A program made the translations under genes and the position numbers. The notes under the pieces were generated by a model. The model did no database searches and was not told where the DNA came from. It worked only from the letters and a program-made list of their open reading frames with translations. Below are positions 18,763 through 19,505 of a stretch of 19,505 bases of DNA, piece by piece (the stretch's first letter is position 1; the number at the start of each line of letters is the position of its first letter). Source of the DNA: Temnopleurus reevesii (taxonomy: Eukaryota > Echinodermata > Echinoidea > Temnopleuroida > Temnopleuridae); the NCBI GenBank assembly GCA_036244855.1, contig BQKZ01006299.1:1-19505 (forward strand), given 5' to 3'.

Positions 18763-18777
18763 AGCTCTCTCAGAGCC
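18763..18777 (+). other. Histone-3'-end-like stem-loop, unit 2
   Basis: AGCTCTCTCAGAGCC folds as GCTCT/AGAGC around CTC and keeps CAGAGCC of the histone hairpin. AAAACAAGAATA follows 15-20 bases later. The unit at 19261-19275 (AGCTCTTTCGAAGCC) is a third, decayed version. Confidence 0.35.
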
Positions 18778-19054
18778 CGTAGAGATTAGATAAAACAAGA
18801 ATATCTTGATTTAGAATTGGCAGAACATTATACATAAACATGATATCAGATTGGAGAAGAGAACTGTAACTAACATATATTTTAGTTTGAATAACCATAT
18901 TTTACTCCAGTTAATTGTAGAATCTTCTCGGTCGTTACTCCAAAAGGTTATTGCCCTGGATGATCATTGTTTTTAAAGTATATTATAGATATGTTTTACA
19001 GTTACACACTCTACAAGTAAATCGGTATTGAGCATACAGGTAACAGAAATGTGA

Positions 19055-19390
19055 TACCATCTGAATGTTGGAAAATATTTTTGGTTCTGGTTTGAAAGTT
19101 AGGCCAATGAATCTTGGCATTGAGGAGGATTACACTATAAGTAGATTTGTTCCACTAAGCAAACATTTCAAGCTACAAATCTTTATAAATATAAATTTCT
19201 AGCTTGGTGAATGAGGACTGATGTGAAGAAGTTTAAATCCCATCAACGGAACAAAATATAAGCTCTTTCGAAGCCCGTAGAGATTAGGAAAAACAAGATA
19301 TCTTGATTGAATGAATTAATTGGAATTGGCAGAACATTATACATAAACATGAGATTATATTGGAGAGGAGAACTGTAACTAACATATTTT
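19055..19390 (+). repeat. Large direct duplication, right copy
   Basis: Same landmarks as 18406-18885 with one central unit instead of two. It carries the third stem-loop variant at 19261-19275 and extra TGAATGAATTAATTGG before GGCAGAACATTATACATAAA. It ends where the SINE-like sequence begins at about 19396. Confidence 0.88.
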
Positions 19391-19395
19391 AAATA

Positions 19396-19505
19396 ATTGA
19401 ATTATTCTTGCCTTATCCCAACATGAATAAACACTGATTGACAGTGCTTTACCGAGAAGCTGAGAAAAAAATCTCAGGCATTCTCGGGTAGGAATCGAAC
19501 CCACG
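19396..19505 (-). mobile_element. SINE-like element with tRNA T-arm, cut by the window edge
   Basis: On the minus strand the sequence reads from the edge: a complete tRNA T-arm (19488-19504) with a perfect B box, GGTTCGATTCC, at 19491-19501. Next comes a hairpin (CGAGAA 19453-19458 / TTCTCG 19481-19486, inner TGAGA/TCTCA), then a tail shared with the 15102-15242 element (CACTGTCAATCAGTGTTTAT, CAAGAATAATTCA). A tRNA-derived SINE whose A box lies beyond the window fits best; a tRNA pseudogene fused to a repeat is the alternative. Confidence 0.65.
19491..19501 (-). promoter_or_regulatory. RNA polymerase III B box
   Basis: The reverse complement is GGTTCGATTCC, an exact fit to the B-box consensus and better preserved than the one in the SINE at 146-437. 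It sits in a five-pair T-arm with a normal seven-base loop. Confidence 0.7.

Larger units (their letters stand above)
18507..18806 (+). repeat. Internal 150-bp tandem duplication
   Basis: CTAAGCAAATATTTCA begins at 18507 and 18657. Both units contain CTACAAATCTTTATAAATAT or close variants, GGACTGATGTGAAGAAG, an AAATATA-(A/G)GCTC stem-loop and GCCCGTAGA. The right large copy (19155 onward) has only one such unit, so this duplication came after, or was lost from, that copy. Confidence 0.88.
18406..18885 (+). repeat. Large direct duplication, left copy
   Basis: It starts near CATGCCATCCGAATGTCAG and shares with 19055-19390 the blocks AATCTTGGCATTGAGGAGG, ATTACACTATAAGTAGATTT, GGACTGATGTGAAGAAG, TTTAAATCCCATCAACG, GGCAGAACATTATACATAAA and GAGAACTGTAACTAACATA. 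It is longer than the right copy because its middle section is itself duplicated at a 150-bp period. Confidence 0.88.

Noticed and set aside
18613..18800. True histone gene 3' end
   Set aside because: The loop is one base short, downstream elements are imperfect, and no histone reading frame is present; reported only as resemblance.

Overview
The window looks like gene-poor, AT-rich nuclear DNA of a marine invertebrate, most likely an echinoderm such as a sea urchin. I found no protein-coding gene, no complete tRNA or rRNA, no CRISPR array and no bacterial operon structure. All open frames are short (121 codons at most), give low-complexity or unrecognisable peptides, and often run through repeats or microsatellites. 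The organism call is an inference from repeat types: tRNA-derived SINEs with a (TAA)n-type tail, an element resembling the 'pearl'/HINE Helitron-derived family that I recall from bivalves and sea urchins, small foldback elements, and a retroposon 3' end with AATAAA and a microsatellite tail.

Layout. 1-1290: a short hairpin, a tRNA-derived SINE with visible A and B boxes, then four diverged tandem units of 160-180 bp. 1290-4190: mostly unremarkable AT-rich DNA with a long imperfect inverted repeat, a headless SINE fragment and a small 'CTGTC' palindrome repeat; the only ambiguous base (N) is at 4190. 4191-5815: three copies of one repeat, the outer two identical over about 438 bp starting exactly at the N. 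5940-11040: three diverged copies of a MITE-like family, a four-unit array of GA-microsatellite-bearing repeats, several tandem or near-tandem duplications (one of which cut through a SINE), and a 180-nt polypurine tract with a G-quadruplex motif. 11594-12239: a Helitron-derived (pearl/HINE-like) element with subterminal inverted repeats, a (GTCC)n microsatellite, about 160-bp internal repeats carrying DR1 nuclear-receptor half-site arrays, and a terminal hairpin followed by CTAG. 12404-13300: a tandem duplication and a minus-strand retroposon 3' end. 13584-13760: the best-preserved MITE, with about 34-bp terminal inverted repeats. 14567-17860: a scattered degenerate repeat, an inverted pair of SINE-like tails, a 175-bp tandem duplication with a conserved palindrome, a possible cis-regulatory patch and a strong hairpin. 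18406-19505: a large direct duplication whose units carry stem-loops resembling the histone mRNA 3' end, and at the edge a SINE-like unit with a tRNA T-arm on the minus strand.

The genes do not work together because none are visible. The main theme is repeat biology: at least eight apparently unrelated sequences have each been duplicated in tandem at 141-182 bp periods. No previously undescribed functional system is evident. The most checkable oddities are the repeat-period convergence, the N-adjacent identical duplication, the receptor half-sites in the Helitron, and the histone-like stem-loops.
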